A stretch of 64,000 bases of DNA from CBDAUN01 sp965200645 (lineage in GTDB: Bacteria > Pseudomonadota > Gammaproteobacteria > Arenicellales > JAJDZL01). The stretch is taken from positions 620,001 to 684,000 of the forward strand of contig CBDAUN010000003.1 of the NCBI GenBank assembly GCA_965200645.1, given 5' to 3'. The first letter of the stretch is position 1. Each line of letters starts with the position of its first letter. Below are positions 18,688 to 27,201 of this stretch, piece after piece. A program made the position numbers and the translations under genes. The notes beneath the pieces are model-generated. The model saw only the letters and a list, made by a program, of their open reading frames with translations. It searched no databases and was not told where the DNA came from.

Positions 18688-21318
18688 TTGGCAACAATCA
18701 GTATCCCTGAAATGACTGACGGAATCTCTACCGCTCCCTATCGTCAACGCCTGCTGGATGGCTTTGAAAGGTTGGAGGCGATGCATCAAAAACGCACCCC
18801 TGCCGCGCAACTTGTCGCGCATCGGGTCGCAATGGTTGATCGGATTCTCAAAGACGCCTGGCAGGAGTACATTTCTGAAAGTGGTGCAAATTCGTCAATG
18901 ACATTAGTTGCAGTCGGCGGCTATGGAAGGGAAGAACTGAACCCGTATTCCGACATCGATCTGATGGTGCTCATTGAGCAGCAAGAATTTGCATCAGCCC
19001 TGACTACTGTCCAGCCATTCATTCGTTTTCTATGGGACACTGGACTCGAAGTTGGCCACAGCGTCAGATCTATCGGTGACTGCATCAAGCAGGCACGCTC
19101 AGATATTACAGTGATGACTAATCTACTTGAGTCACGTTTTTGTGCAGGCAATGAAAGTTTGTTGGAGCAACTGAATCACAAGTTGAGAAATTCAACCATA
19201 TGGCCAACCCACAAGTTCTATATGGAAAAACTTCTAGAGCAAGAACGTCGCCATCACAAGTATTCGGATACGGCATACAACTTGGAACCAAACATCAAGC
19301 ATGGACCCGGTGGTTTAAGAGACATTCACATGATTAGCTGGGTCGCTATGCGTTACTTTGAAAATCGAAGTCTCCATGAGCTCGTCACCCATGACTTTCT
19401 TAGCGAAGATGAATACAAGGTATTAATCAAGAGTCGAAATTACCTGTGGAAGATTCGAAATTCACTCCACCTCTCGTTTAAACGTCGTGAGGACCGGCTG
19501 CTGTTTCCTCATCAAATTCAATTGGCGAAGCAATTTGGCTATTTGGACGACAACAAAAATCAAGCAGTAGAAAAGTTAATGAAAAACTACTTTCGTACAG
19601 TGAAGGAAGTACGTCACATCAACACTATGATGCTGCAGTTTTTCAATGAATCGATCATTTCAAAGCCAAAACGAAGGATCAAGGTAGTCAACGAACAGTT
19701 TCGTACTGTCGACGACTACTTGGATTTTATTCATCCGGAAAGAATTAGCAAATGTCCAGAAATTCTCATTGAAATCTTTGCCCTTGTGCAAAGCCACCGC
19801 GAGGTCAAGGGAATACGTGCTTCAGCACTTCGGCACATTCGTTCCAATCGCACACTAATCAACCAACAGGTTCGATCAGGTACAACAGCCTGCGAGCTGT
19901 TGATGCGAATCATTGGAAACAGCACCATGCTTCCCGAAGTCCTGGAATGCATGAATGATACCGGTCTTCTTGGAGCACTCATACCTGAATTTGGTCGAGT
20001 GGTCGGACAAATGCAATATGACTTATTTCATGTCTATACAGTTGACGCTCATTCACTGTTTGTTGTCAGAAACTTAGTTGAAATCAACCACAAGGACAAC
20101 ACGAACTATCCCGAATTGGCGCACTCTATCATGAAGCGCTTAGTTAAGCCCGAGCGTTTGTATATTGCAGGGCTGTTTCATGACTTATCCAAAGGTCAAG
20201 GCGGAGATCACTCCGAACTGGGTGAGGTTCAAAGTTACAAATTCTGCAAGCGTGTGGGAATGAGTGAATATGACGCTCATTTTGTTGCATGGCTGGTGCG
20301 GTACCATCTGATCATGAGTTTTTCTAGTCAACGGGAAGACTTAAATGACTCCGAGGTGATTTCGCGATTTGCCACTAAGGTGGGAGATCAAGAACATCTG
20401 GATAATTTGTATTTACTTACCGTAGCCGACATGCGAGGGACAGGTCCAACCGTTTGGAACGACTGGAAAGGCAAAATGCTGGAACACATCTACATGGCTA
20501 CTTCCAGAGCATTGCTTATGGATTCTCCGCAACATGATGCGGTTGAATCGCGAATCAACGAAATTCGTATGGATGCTCAAGACGCATTAAACAATTCCCA
20601 AGAAATCAACAATCAGGTTGCGCAGTTTTGGGATTATCTGGATGATGAGTATTTTCTTTGCTACGATGCTGACACCATTGCGTGGCATGCTCAAACGACT
20701 GCAAGTTCATCTGCCGTTGACTTGCCTACAGTCTCGTGCCGTAAGCACCCAACAGTTGAAGTCGCACAAACAATTATCCTGGCTCCCGACTTTGAAGATC
20801 TGTTTGCAATAATTACAGGAGTTTTCGACCGCGTTGGGGTGAACGTAGTTGAAGCTCGAATTCACCCTCTTCGAACCGGTCTCACTGCGTTTACATTCGT
20901 TCTGCTAGGGTCGGAGAACATTCAATGGGCCTCGTTTCAAAACTTAAAGGAGTTGGAAAAAGACATTCGCCAATCGATAATTCTGCGAAAACTCGACCAC
21001 AGACCACCAACTGTTCATCCAAGCCGTGCCACATTGCACGTCAGAGTACCCACCATTATCTCCTTTACTCAATCACCAGCGCAAAGCTACACAATGATGG
21101 AAGTATCAGCGGCAGACCGACCCGGTCTACTCTATCTGGTTGCTCGAACCTTGCATGATTTTAGAGTTCGACTCCTTTCAGCCAAAATTACAACAAGCGG
21201 TCAGCGAGCAGAAGATATATTTTTTATTGTCGACCGAGACGGCAACTCAATCACCAGTCCAGATCAACAACAGCAACTATCAGACCGCCTATATAGCGTT
21301 CTGGAAAATCCGAATTAA
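18688..21318 (+). CDS. glnD: Bifunctional uridylyltransferase/uridylyl-removing enzyme GlnD
   Basis: Glutamine sensor that uridylylates and deuridylylates the PII protein and so controls nitrogen assimilation. Domains in order: nucleotidyltransferase with GGYGREELNPYSDIDLMVL (residues about 75-95), the GlnD linker, an HD phosphohydrolase domain with LFHDLSKGQGGDHSE (about 500), and two C-terminal ACT domains (about 690-770 and 800-870). The 876-residue length is normal (E. coli 890). The start used is a TTG at 18688; the ATG at 18712 is equally plausible and neither has a strong ribosome site. Confidence 0.96.
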   Translation: MATISIPEMTDGISTAPYRQRLLDGFERLEAMHQKRTPAAQLVAHRVAMVDRILKDAWQEYISESGANSSMTLVAVGGYGREELNPYSDIDLMVLIEQQEFASALTTVQPFIRFLWDTGLEVGHSVRSIGDCIKQARSDITVMTNLLESRFCAGNESLLEQLNHKLRNSTIWPTHKFYMEKLLEQERRHHKYSDTAYNLEPNIKHGPGGLRDIHMISWVAMRYFENRSLHELVTHDFLSEDEYKVLIKSRNYLWKIRNSLHLSFKRREDRLLFPHQIQLAKQFGYLDDNKNQAVEKLMKNYFRTVKEVRHINTMMLQFFNESIISKPKRRIKVVNEQFRTVDDYLDFIHPERISKCPEILIEIFALVQSHREVKGIRASALRHIRSNRTLINQQVRSGTTACELLMRIIGNSTMLPEVLECMNDTGLLGALIPEFGRVVGQMQYDLFHVYTVDAHSLFVVRNLVEINHKDNTNYPELAHSIMKRLVKPERLYIAGLFHDLSKGQGGDHSELGEVQSYKFCKRVGMSEYDAHFVAWLVRYHLIMSFSSQREDLNDSEVISRFATKVGDQEHLDNLYLLTVADMRGTGPTVWNDWKGKMLEHIYMATSRALLMDSPQHDAVESRINEIRMDAQDALNNSQEINNQVAQFWDYLDDEYFLCYDADTIAWHAQTTASSSAVDLPTVSCRKHPTVEVAQTIILAPDFEDLFAIITGVFDRVGVNVVEARIHPLRTGLTAFTFVLLGSENIQWASFQNLKELEKDIRQSIILRKLDHRPPTVHPSRATLHVRVPTIISFTQSPAQSYTMMEVSAADRPGLLYLVARTLHDFRVRLLSAKITTSGQRAEDIFFIVDRDGNSITSPDQQQQLSDRLYSVLENPN

Positions 21319-21345
21319 CCTCATTACCAAGGAAATCCAAGAAAC

Positions 21346-22167
21346 ATGCAAAACTTGCAAAAAATTATTGAAGAGGCTTTTGAAAATCGATCCAATTTAA
21401 GCCCTGATAGCTGCCCCCATGAAGTGGCCCAAGCAGTCAATGAGGCTTTGAGTCAACTGAATAATGGCACGGTACGTGCTGCAGAAAAGCTTGACGATCA
21501 TTGGGAGGCAGTTCAATGGATTAAAAAAGCAGTTCTGATCTCATTTCGCATCAAAAACAACACAGTCATTCGCGATCAATTTTCTTCCTTTTACGACAAG
21601 GTTGACACAAAATTTACCCACTATGAAGAACAGGATTTTGCTTCCGGAGGATTTAGAGTAGTCCCGCCTGCTACGGTGAGGCAAGGGGCATATATCGGAA
21701 GAAATGTCGTCTTAATGCCAAGCTATGTGAATATTGGGGCCTACGTAGATGATGGAACGATGGTCGACACTTGGGCCACCGTTGGATCCTGTGCCCAAAT
21801 CGGTAAAAACGTTCACCTTTCCGGCGGTGTAGGCATTGGTGGCGTGCTGGAACCCTTACAGGCGACACCCACAATAATCGAAGATGACTGCTTTATTGGG
21901 GCGCGAAGCGAAATTGTAGAAGGAGTGGTAGTCGGTACCGGTTCTGTGATTTCCATGGGTGTCTATATTGGACAAAGCACCAAAATTTATAATCGTATGA
22001 CGGGCGAGACTACCTACGGCCACGTTCCGCCAGGTTCAGTGGTGGTTTCCGGTTCGCTACCTTCAATTGACGGTTCTCACAGTTTGTACTGCGCCGTCAT
22101 CGTAAAACAGGTTGACGAACAAACCCGAAAAAAAACCGCTTTAAACGACTTGCTTCGTGTCAATTGA
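21346..22167 (+). CDS. dapD: 2,3,4,5-tetrahydropyridine-2,6-dicarboxylate N-succinyltransferase
   Basis: Succinylase step of lysine and diaminopimelate synthesis. The 273-residue product has the N-terminal helical domain, then the hexapeptide-repeat beta helix with GFRVVPPATVRQGAYIG, MPSYVNIGAYVD, SCAQIGKNVHLSGGVGIGG and the family region ECFIGARSEIVEG in slightly changed form (DDCFIGARSE). Length matches E. coli DapD (274). It follows glnD by 27 bases and ends 6 bases from the convergent alr. Confidence 0.97.
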   Translation: MQNLQKIIEEAFENRSNLSPDSCPHEVAQAVNEALSQLNNGTVRAAEKLDDHWEAVQWIKKAVLISFRIKNNTVIRDQFSSFYDKVDTKFTHYEEQDFASGGFRVVPPATVRQGAYIGRNVVLMPSYVNIGAYVDDGTMVDTWATVGSCAQIGKNVHLSGGVGIGGVLEPLQATPTIIEDDCFIGARSEIVEGVVVGTGSVISMGVYIGQSTKIYNRMTGETTYGHVPPGSVVVSGSLPSIDGSHSLYCAVIVKQVDEQTRKKTALNDLLRVN

Positions 22168-22173
22168 CTTTCA

Positions 22174-23268
22174 CTACGAAATGGTCTGCAATGTCATTTG
22201 TCTACCAGCAATGGAAGTCAGCAGTTCATAACCAATTGTTCCGGCACTGGCTGCTTGCTCTTCAACAGGCAATCCATCGCCGAATAGTTTGACTTCAGTT
22301 CCTACCTGCACGCCTTGATGATTACTTAAGTCGACTGCTAACGTATCCATAGATACCCTTCCGACTATAGGTGCAGGCCTTTCGTGTATCAACACTTTGG
22401 CATTTGGAGACATACTGCGATGATAACCATCGCCGTAGCCACACCCCAGAATTCCAATTGCTGTATCTTTTTGGCTAATCCATTCTCCGCCGTATCCCAC
22501 CGCATGGCCAGTGCGGACCATATTCACGGCAATCAATCGGGCATAAACATTCATCACCGGACGCAAATTTAGTTCTGTTGCGGAAACATCCAAGATTGGC
22601 GAAACTCCATAGAGCATGATTCCTGGTCGAACCCAATCTAAGTGACTATTGGGATAGTCAATCACACCCGCTGAATTCGCAATACTTTTTTCAAATTTGC
22701 CATGACGCGATTCAAGCTCAAGCGTTAATTTGTCAAAAATCTTAGCTTGTTCCTGAGTCGTATCGGAATTTCTGTCATCGGCACTAGCAAAGTGAGACAT
22801 CAACCGAATTGTTGAAACATTTTCTAAGAGTTCCAGGCACTTGAGTGGATCTTCAACTTGGTCGGGATAAAATCCAAGGCGATTCATGCCAGTATTGACC
22901 TTTAGCCAAACGGATATTTGACCTTTCGAATGGTACCCACAGAGCAGGTCTATCTGCTCTTTGCAAAAAATTACCACTTGTAATTGATTATCGAATATCG
23001 CGTCCAATTGCGATAATTCATGGAATCCCGAAAGCACGCAAATTGGAGCAGTAATCTTAGCCTCCCTTAGCTCAACCGCTTCATCCACGGTAGCAACAGC
23101 GAACGCATCCACAGAAGATTCCAATGTATTCGCGACTCTAATGGCACCATGTCCATAGGCATTGGACTTAATCACTCCCATGACCCGGGAGTTCAAGGCG
23201 AATTTGCGAACAATGGCGAGATTATGGCGCAGTGCAGTTAAATTGACTGTACCATAAACACGCATCAA
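22174..23268 (-). CDS. alr: Alanine racemase
   Basis: PLP enzyme making D-alanine for peptidoglycan. The 364-residue product has the PLP lysine in VIKSNAYGHG (about residue 34), the conserved VWLKVNTGMNRLGF, RPGIMLYGVSP, and the C-terminal catalytic Tyr region AVGYGGEW with the later GRVSMDTLAVDL. Length is normal. It lies 45 bases downstream of dnaB, the common dnaB-alr order. Confidence 0.96.
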   Translation of the reverse strand: MMRVYGTVNLTALRHNLAIVRKFALNSRVMGVIKSNAYGHGAIRVANTLESSVDAFAVATVDEAVELREAKITAPICVLSGFHELSQLDAIFDNQLQVVIFCKEQIDLLCGYHSKGQISVWLKVNTGMNRLGFYPDQVEDPLKCLELLENVSTIRLMSHFASADDRNSDTTQEQAKIFDKLTLELESRHGKFEKSIANSAGVIDYPNSHLDWVRPGIMLYGVSPILDVSATELNLRPVMNVYARLIAVNMVRTGHAVGYGGEWISQKDTAIGILGCGYGDGYHRSMSPNAKVLIHERPAPIVGRVSMDTLAVDLSNHQGVQVGTEVKLFGDGLPVEEQAASAGTIGYELLTSIAGRQMTLQTIS

Positions 23269-23313
23269 TCAGGGGCTTGAATGTAGCTGAAACGTTGGTT
23301 TGATAACCTGGGA

Positions 23314-24750
23314 CTATGCACTTGATTTTGAATAATAAACATCACCAACTCCTTCGGCATAAGAATTCCTATCGTCGATAAAGTCGTTGAATCGTGTGAA
23401 CTGGTTGAAGAACGTCAATTTAAACTTGTTGGTCTCGCCATTGCGATGCTTTGCTACATTAATCTCGGCAATTCCGTAGTCATCCGTATCTTCGTTGTAA
23501 ATCTCGTCTCTATAGATAAATAAAATTACATCCGCATCCTGTTCAATTGCACCGGAATCTCTTAAATCCGCCAACACGGGTCGTTTATTCGGTCGATTTT
23601 CAACATTACGATTGAGTTGTGATAAAGCAATAACAGGAATATCCAGTTCTCTTGCAAGATTCTTCAGACTGCGGGTAATGTTAGCTAATTCTGTTGACCT
23701 ATTCTCCTCGGCGTCCTTTACCTGCAAGAGTTGCAGGTAGTCGACGACAACCAAATCCAAATTGTGCTCTCGATGGAGTTTGCGCGATCGAGTCAAAATC
23801 TCAATGGGAGTTACATCGGTTGATGCGTCGATATAAATCGGCGCGGTTTCGAGCATATTTGCAGCATTTGAGAGCTTGTCCCAAACATGTTTTGCTTCGG
23901 CCTTATTGCCAAACTCTACGTCTCTAATCTTTTTCGAGTCGATGCTCGATAATGAAGACAGCAACCGTGTGGTCAACTCCCTGGTAGACATTTCCAGACT
24001 AAAAACCGCTACGGTCTTTTTGTCGTTCACTGCAACATACTCAGCAATGTTAGTCGCCAGTGTGGTCTTCCCCATTCCTGGTCTACCTGCAATGATGATT
24101 AGATTGGAACGCTGAAAACCGGAAGTGATGTCATCCAGGTCCCGAAATCCTGTCTTCAACCCAGCTAAAGAATCCCTACCTTCCTTGTATACGAGACTGA
24201 TATGCTCAAGTACTTCTGCAGTAGTATCCTTAATATGCAACAACCCATCACTGCTACCATGGGAACTGCTAAGCAGACTGAGTTTTTGTTGGGCGGTTGA
24301 AAGTATTTCTTCTGCTTCTTTATCGCCTCTGTTGTAAACAAGTCGTTGAATGTCTTGCGCACTTTTGGCTAAGTTCCTCAGCAAGGCATGACTTCTTACC
24401 ACCTTCGCATAACTTTCGATATGCATATAGTGTGGTGTTTCGGCAGACAGAGTGAACAGATACTCTCTGCCGCCAACTTCTTCCAACTTATCTACATTCG
24501 CCAGCCAATTTGCGACGGTAACGATGTCAACCAAATCCTGGTCTTCGACCAGACTTTGGATAGCTGAATAGATTTCCCGGTGAGAGGGATCGTAAAAGTC
24601 TGCGGGACAGACTACTCCTGCGATGCGGTCGTATTGGGAATTATCAAGCAGAATTGAGCCCAGAACAGCCTGTTCTGAATGGCGGTCTGACGGAGGTGCG
24701 AACCCTCCGTCATCTATTTCGTTCGGTAGATTTCTGCCGACAGCTTCCAC
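23314..24750 (-). CDS. dnaB: Replicative DNA helicase DnaB
   Basis: Hexameric 5'-3' helicase that unwinds DNA at the replication fork. The 478-residue protein has the N-terminal DnaG-interacting domain (PPSDRHSEQAVLGSILLDN) and the RecA-like ATPase with Walker A in IAGRPGMGKTTLATNIA, Walker B in LVVVDYLQLL, and SQLNRNVENRPNKRP. No intein is present. It follows rplI by 3 bases, matching the usual rpsF-rpsR-rplI-dnaB order. Confidence 0.97.
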   Translation of the reverse strand: MEAVGRNLPNEIDDGGFAPPSDRHSEQAVLGSILLDNSQYDRIAGVVCPADFYDPSHREIYSAIQSLVEDQDLVDIVTVANWLANVDKLEEVGGREYLFTLSAETPHYMHIESYAKVVRSHALLRNLAKSAQDIQRLVYNRGDKEAEEILSTAQQKLSLLSSSHGSSDGLLHIKDTTAEVLEHISLVYKEGRDSLAGLKTGFRDLDDITSGFQRSNLIIIAGRPGMGKTTLATNIAEYVAVNDKKTVAVFSLEMSTRELTTRLLSSLSSIDSKKIRDVEFGNKAEAKHVWDKLSNAANMLETAPIYIDASTDVTPIEILTRSRKLHREHNLDLVVVDYLQLLQVKDAEENRSTELANITRSLKNLARELDIPVIALSQLNRNVENRPNKRPVLADLRDSGAIEQDADVILFIYRDEIYNEDTDDYGIAEINVAKHRNGETNKFKLTFFNQFTRFNDFIDDRNSYAEGVGDVYYSKSSA

Positions 24751-24753
24751 CCG

Positions 24754-25314
24754 TTATTCCTGAGCCGCCTCTTGAGACTCTGTATCTTTGGATTGATCCG
24801 AATCTTCGGCGGGTTCTGCATCTGACTCAGATTCTGATTCGGAATCAACAGCATCCAAGACTTCTGGATTATCAGCCTCAACATGAATTTCAATATCAAA
24901 CTCAACTTCCGGATGCAGCTGAATTTTTGCCTGATAGTCCCCTACCATTTTGATTGTGCCATCAGTCAGAATAATTTCTGACCTGGTCAATTCTGTACCA
25001 GCCTCTGCTGCTGCATCGACAACATCTACAGTACTGACAGAACCAAACAATCGCCCGGTCGAATCAATCACGCTCCGGGTAAATTTTAGCTCCTTAACTG
25101 CGAGTTCGGCGCGTGCCTTGGCAACATCGAGACGCTCCTTTTCCTCTACAAGCAGTTGTTCACGACGACGTTCCACTTCTTCACGAGCTTCTGGAGTTGC
25201 CCGCATCGCCTTCCTCATCGGAAGTAGATAGTTCCTGGCATAGCCTGGCTTAACGGAAACAGAGTCGCCAAGTTCTCCAAGCTTTGCGATGGATTCGAGC
25301 AGAATCACTTCCAT
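24754..25314 (-). CDS. rplI: 50S ribosomal protein L9 with acidic C-terminal tail
   Basis: Large-subunit protein L9. I chose the ATG at 25314 because the product then begins MEVILLESIAKLGELG like other L9 proteins, and a GGGGAG ribosome site lies just upstream; an upstream ATG at 25353 would add 13 residues. Conserved segments include KPGYARNYLLP and LFGSVSTVDVVDA. The product is 186 residues against about 149 in E. coli. The extra tail after residue 145 is rich in Asp, Glu and Ser and ends in SQEAAQE, like the tails of S2 and S6 here. Confidence 0.95.
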   Translation of the reverse strand: MEVILLESIAKLGELGDSVSVKPGYARNYLLPMRKAMRATPEAREEVERRREQLLVEEKERLDVAKARAELAVKELKFTRSVIDSTGRLFGSVSTVDVVDAAAEAGTELTRSEIILTDGTIKMVGDYQAKIQLHPEVEFDIEIHVEADNPEVLDAVDSESESESDAEPAEDSDQSKDTESQEAAQE

Positions 25315-25330
25315 AAAATCTCCCCTCCCG

Positions 25331-25555
25331 TCAATGTGAATCGGTGTAGCCAATCAGCGCCAGGTAGCGAGCTCGCTTTATGGCTACGGCCAATTGGCGT
25401 TGATATCGCGCCTTCGTCCCAGTACTTCGACTGGGCATGATTTTGCCGGACTCCGAAATGAATCTGGAAATCAGATCCAAATCCTTATAGTCAATTTCAG
25501 TTATCCCTTCAGCTGTGAAGTAACAGTATCGTTTGCCTCGATATTTTTGTCTCAT
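25331..25555 (-). CDS. rpsR: 30S ribosomal protein S18
   Basis: Small-subunit protein S18, partner of S6 on the platform. The 74-residue product has IDYKDLDLISRFISESGKI, PSRSTGTKARYQRQLA and the end IKRARYLALIGY, all family hallmarks. The start ATG overlaps the rpsF stop by one base (TAATG), so the two are translationally coupled. No priB gene lies between rpsF and rpsR, unlike in enterobacteria. Confidence 0.97.
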   Translation of the reverse strand: MRQKYRGKRYCYFTAEGITEIDYKDLDLISRFISESGKIMPSRSTGTKARYQRQLAVAIKRARYLALIGYTDSH

Positions 25556-26187
25556 TAGTCTTCCTCCGATTCCTCTTGACTTGTGTCCGTAGCATCAGAA
25601 GAGTCTTCTTTGGACTCGGCTTCTTGAGATTCAGATTCTTCCGCTGCTTCAGCTTCAATTGCCGGTTCCGCAGTTTTCTCGGAATCTTCGGTACCAACTG
25701 CATCTTGCGATTCATCTGCTTTTTGTTGAACTGTTTTGGCTTGCGCAGCTTCTTCTTGTGCAGCCTTTTCTGCGGCTTGTTTCTCCGACTCAGCTATTTC
25801 AGCGGCCCTTTTTTGTCTTGCAAGCTCTTCAGCAGCCAAGCGCTCTTGCTCTTCAGCGTCCTCCTCAAGCTTCCTTTGCATTATCGGTGATACATCCTTC
25901 ACCGCATGATCCATTCGTACCACCAGTGTACGAAGAATTGCATCGTTATAACGAAACGAGTTTTCCAGTTCGTCCTTTACGGAAGAGTCACACTCGATAT
26001 TCAACAGAAAGTATCCAGCCTTATATATCTTGTTGATTGGATACGCGAGTTTGCGTCGCCCCCAGTTCTCATATCGATGAACCGTCCCACCACTTCGCTC
26101 GATAATTTCACGATAACGATCAGTGAATTGGTCAGTTTGCTCACTTTGGTCTGGGTGAACCAAAGCGACAATTTCGTAGTGTCGCAT
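25555..26187 (-). CDS. rpsF: 30S ribosomal protein S6 with long acidic C-terminal tail
   Basis: Small-subunit protein S6. Residues 1-100 are a normal S6 (MRHYEIVALVHPDQSEQ, then NWGRRKLAYPINK and GYFLLNIEC, and the MDHAVKDVSP end). The product is 210 residues against about 131 in E. coli. The added 100 residues are a Glu/Ala/Lys-rich, probably helical stretch followed by a Glu/Ser/Asp-rich end finishing SQEESEED. In E. coli, RimK adds glutamates to S6 after translation; here a Glu-rich end is encoded. A hairpin in the leader may be the S6:S18 binding site. Confidence 0.96.
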   Translation of the reverse strand: MRHYEIVALVHPDQSEQTDQFTDRYREIIERSGGTVHRYENWGRRKLAYPINKIYKAGYFLLNIECDSSVKDELENSFRYNDAILRTLVVRMDHAVKDVSPIMQRKLEEDAEEQERLAAEELARQKRAAEIAESEKQAAEKAAQEEAAQAKTVQQKADESQDAVGTEDSEKTAEPAIEAEAAEESESQEAESKEDSSDATDTSQEESEED

Positions 26188-26209
26188 ATTAGTCTCCTTT
26201 CGGGTAACA

Positions 26210-26235
26210 GCCTTAAGTTCCGGTTGCTTTAAGGC
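26210..26235 (-). promoter_or_regulatory. Leader hairpin of rpsF, possible S6:S18 binding site
   Basis: A perfect 7-bp stem GCCTTAA/TTAAGGC encloses a 12-base loop, AGCAACCGGAAC in transcript sense, that contains CCG. It lies 22 bases upstream of the rpsF ATG and just before the ribosome site. A conserved CCG-containing hairpin in rpsF leaders is known to bind the S6:S18 complex for autoregulation. The stem is seen directly; the assignment is inference. Confidence 0.4.
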
Positions 26236-26320
26236 AAGGAAGAAATTTATCTTATCGGTAAGGCGACATTGTACTCGATGACTTCATCATTCAGGACCAA
26301 TGTTGTACGAATCTTGGTCA

Positions 26321-27112
26321 TTATTCTTGAAAATTAGGCTTACGCTTATCAACAAATGCACGCACCCCTTCGGCAAAGTCGGCAGTTGCTACGCAACCAA
26401 GAAAATTCTCGAGTTCCATGTTCAACTGAGAAGACAAATCATTCTGTAAAGAACTGCGAATCAAATGTTTCGCATTACAAACCGACAACCTTGCAGAACT
26501 GGCTATCGTCCTGGCAATCTTGGTGGTTGCAGAATCCAATTCGGATTCCTTCACTATCTTATTAATTAGTTGGATGTCGAGCGCAGTTTGTGCATCAAGT
26601 CGCTCTGATAACAGCACTATTTCCATGGCTTTTTTCAGACCAACAATTCTGGGCAGGTAATACGTACTGCCACCATCAGGCGAAGTGCCAAGATGTGAAT
26701 AGGCAGAGGTAAAAATAGAGGTCTCGGTAGCAATGGCCAGGTCACATCCAGCTACAAGACTGATTCCAAAACCCGCTGCCGCACCCTGCACACTAGCTAT
26801 AACTGGAATGGGCAATTCGGCAGCCTTGTTCACAAATTGGTGCACAGCGGAAATTAATTTACTGAAGGTTGCAACACGGGCATGCTCATCTAAGTCGAGC
26901 AGGGTGTGAAAATAGGCTATATCGCCACCCGCCATAAAGTGATTGCCCGCGCCTTTTAGCACCACACATCGTGCGCTTGAATCCTTACCAATCATGTCAA
27001 TTGTTGTATTTAGGCTGGTTATCATTTCCCAATTCAGCGCATTCAACTGCTTGGGACGGTTCAAAGTCAGTTCGACTATTCCATCAGTAGCCGATACGAG
27101 CACAGTGTCCAT
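26321..27112 (-). CDS. Enoyl-CoA hydratase/isomerase family protein (PaaG-like)
   Basis: Crotonase-fold enzyme of acyl-CoA metabolism, 263 residues. It has the N-terminal LTLNRPKQLNALNWEM, the oxyanion-hole segments AGGDIAYF and GAAAGFGISLVAGCDLAIA, and SHLGTSPDGGSTYYLPRIVG. The SPDGGS segment, with Asp where true hydratases have another layout, is typical of the isomerase branch that includes PaaG and 2-(1,2-epoxy-phenyl)acetyl-CoA isomerases. No phenylacetate genes are nearby, so the substrate is unknown. It lies 89 bases after the S9 peptidase on the same strand. Confidence 0.85.
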   Translation of the reverse strand: MDTVLVSATDGIVELTLNRPKQLNALNWEMITSLNTTIDMIGKDSSARCVVLKGAGNHFMAGGDIAYFHTLLDLDEHARVATFSKLISAVHQFVNKAAELPIPVIASVQGAAAGFGISLVAGCDLAIATETSIFTSAYSHLGTSPDGGSTYYLPRIVGLKKAMEIVLLSERLDAQTALDIQLINKIVKESELDSATTKIARTIASSARLSVCNAKHLIRSSLQNDLSSQLNMELENFLGCVATADFAEGVRAFVDKRKPNFQE

Positions 27113-27201
27113 AGTTATCTCAAGTTTTTTTGACTTAGGTTGTGATGATCAAGGTCAGTAGAATACAGGAGCAAATCTCAATGTGGCAAAAGTCTAAATA
27201 A

